64,000 bases of DNA from Hirudinaria manillensis (Eukaryota; Annelida; Clitellata; Hirudinida; Hirudinidae), in the NCBI GenBank assembly GCA_034509925.1, contig CM067538.1, positions 4,247,501-4,311,500 of the forward strand. The letters run 5' to 3'. Position 1 is the first letter of the stretch, and every line of letters begins with the position of its first letter. The translations under genes and the position numbers were made by a program. This document shows, piece after piece, positions 62,529 to 64,000 of this stretch. The notes below the pieces were generated by a model. The model did not search any database, was not told the origin of the DNA, and saw only the letters and a list, made by a program, of their open reading frames with translations.

Positions 62529-64000
62529 GTTTATTCTTTACGGCAGCAATCAACAGCAAATTTTGAACCAGTTAACGCTGGAATTATCGCTATTTTCAAG
62601 ATTGTCTCCTCTGCTTTGCTCTTTGGGCGACCATTTCGTCGTTCGAACTTCCGCTATGAAATTAACAGTTTAATTAATTAATATTTAAAAATTAATTTAA
62701 ATTATTAAATTATATGTGGCTTTAAAGCGGAGAAATTGAGGCCGGCATTCAAAGTTTTTACTTTAAATGATTGTTAATTTTGATTTTAAATCGCATCTCG
62801 CTTGAGGTCACTAGTCGTAAAAGTCATTTTTCCAGATGTTTTCCGCTTCGGTGACCACTGGTGATTGATGTGGAAATTTTTATGAGTAACTTGTTATTGA
62901 GAATTTTTAGAAATATTTGTTTATGTTTGTGTTTATGTTTATGTTGCTGCTGTATTTGAATATTGTTGTGATTGGATTTCTTTAATGTTCTGGAGAATGC
63001 TGGACCCACCACCAGGGTAGCTATCTAGATTTTGCTTGCTCTGTGAGGTTGATAATGAATGATAATGATGATGATTATGAATATTAAAATTATTTTAATC
63101 AGTTAATTTGTAAATTAATAAATTATAAATTAAATGAGTTAAATTGCTTTAGCAAGTTTTTTTGTCTGAATGCATTAGTTATCGATTGATGCATGTTTAT
63201 CAAATTGACAATGAAATGCATTTTAATCTGACACCTGTCGAATAAATTATGTTGTCGTTCGATTGTTACTTCAAGAAGAATTTATTTCTGTTTAATCTGG
63301 AAATTAGGCTACAAATAACAATTTTATTAATATAAAATAAATTAATTAATTATAAATTATAATTCAATATATAAATATATATATATAAAATAATATCAAA
63401 TATATAAATATATAAAAATAATATATAAAAAATATAAAATTAGATTTAATTTTATTTGAAAAATAACTATTTAAAACCATTTAAAAAAATTTTAAAAAGT
63501 GACTTCATGCGAGATTCATTTATCAATAATAATAATAATAATAATAATAGCACTACCAAAGACAATAGTAATGGTATTGATGATTAATGTAATTATGATA
63601 ACAATGAACATAATAATAATAATAATAATAATATAATAATAATAATAAACTTTGACTTGAAGACAATTACTCATCAATAATGATTGTTAAACGTGCAAGG
63701 CGAGAGCGGAAGTGACAAGGCAGTGGGGTCAATTGGAATGATCAATTGGGTGATTGGATGATTGAATGATCAATAACATGAACAATAACAAGTTATTATT
63801 ATTATTAATAACGATCGCAACTATAATAACGTTAATTCCAAACTCTTAAATCAATATCAACATTTTATGAAAATAAACTGTTATTATATTAGTTTTTAGT
63901 AATAAGTAAACTTTGACGCTCATGATTTTATTGAAATTCAGAATTTAAACATTGTTTTTGATCAAAATTGGGTTTCCATGGAAACAACAGACCAAGCAAC
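62527..64000. other. Intergenic, distal Hox upstream
   Basis: AT-rich, with short (TAA)n runs at about 63526-63548 and 63608-63645 and an AT-alternating tract at 63365-63440. No gene recognised. Confidence 0.5.

Overview
The window is genomic DNA from a bilaterian invertebrate. It is AT-rich, its genes are split by spliceosomal introns of tens to hundreds of bases, (TAA)n/(CAT)n microsatellites are abundant, and it holds an Antennapedia-class Hox gene and a fibrillar collagen. The sequence does not fix the phylum. An intact fibrillar collagen and full-length Mondo argue against the reduced gene sets of Drosophila or Caenorhabditis. I rebuilt six protein-coding genes by hand, and in every one the splice phases close from start to stop codon.

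Layout: (1) 1-4512 is intergenic, with CRE-like and E-box palindromes. (2) 4513-16719, + strand: an 18-exon Mondo (MLXIP/ChREBP family) glucose-sensing bHLH-Zip factor of 1079 aa, with a homogeneous 27-bp minisatellite in one bHLH-Zip intron. (3) 18.0-23.3 kb is a graveyard of mobile elements: two LINE 3' fragments, scrambled copies of a DNA-transposon-like protein, and an LTR retrotransposon cut within gag and flanked by an unusually long direct repeat. (4) 24817-29336, - strand: Twinkle, the mitochondrial replicative helicase, 14 exons, 663 aa. (5) 31009-31883, - strand: PTPMT1, the mitochondrial phosphatidylglycerophosphate phosphatase. (6) 32228-32672, + strand: ribosomal protein L37A, divergent from PTPMT1 across about 344 bp. 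(7) 37801-50713, + strand: a 49-exon clade-A-like fibrillar collagen of 1319 aa with about 337 Gly-X-Y triplets and a COLFI C-propeptide but no N-propeptide module. (8) 52717-55547, - strand: a two-exon Hox gene (YPWM plus homeodomain, nearest Hox4/Hox5), convergent with the collagen gene and 2.0 kb from it. (9) 55.5-64 kb is gene-poor sequence upstream of the Hox gene, with very long (TAA)n arrays.

The most striking observation is that a fibrillar collagen and a Hox gene are immediate neighbours. In vertebrates each Hox cluster lies on the same chromosome as fibrillar collagen genes, so this may be a tight remnant of ancestral linkage. The collagen itself is unusual: it lacks both C-propeptide cysteines that make interchain disulfides, has one Gly-to-Ala break in the triple helix, and keeps 45/54/99/108-bp exon modules very like those of vertebrates. 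The Twinkle primase-like region keeps cysteine pairs that the human protein lacks. No operon-like organisation, tRNA, rRNA or CRISPR was seen.
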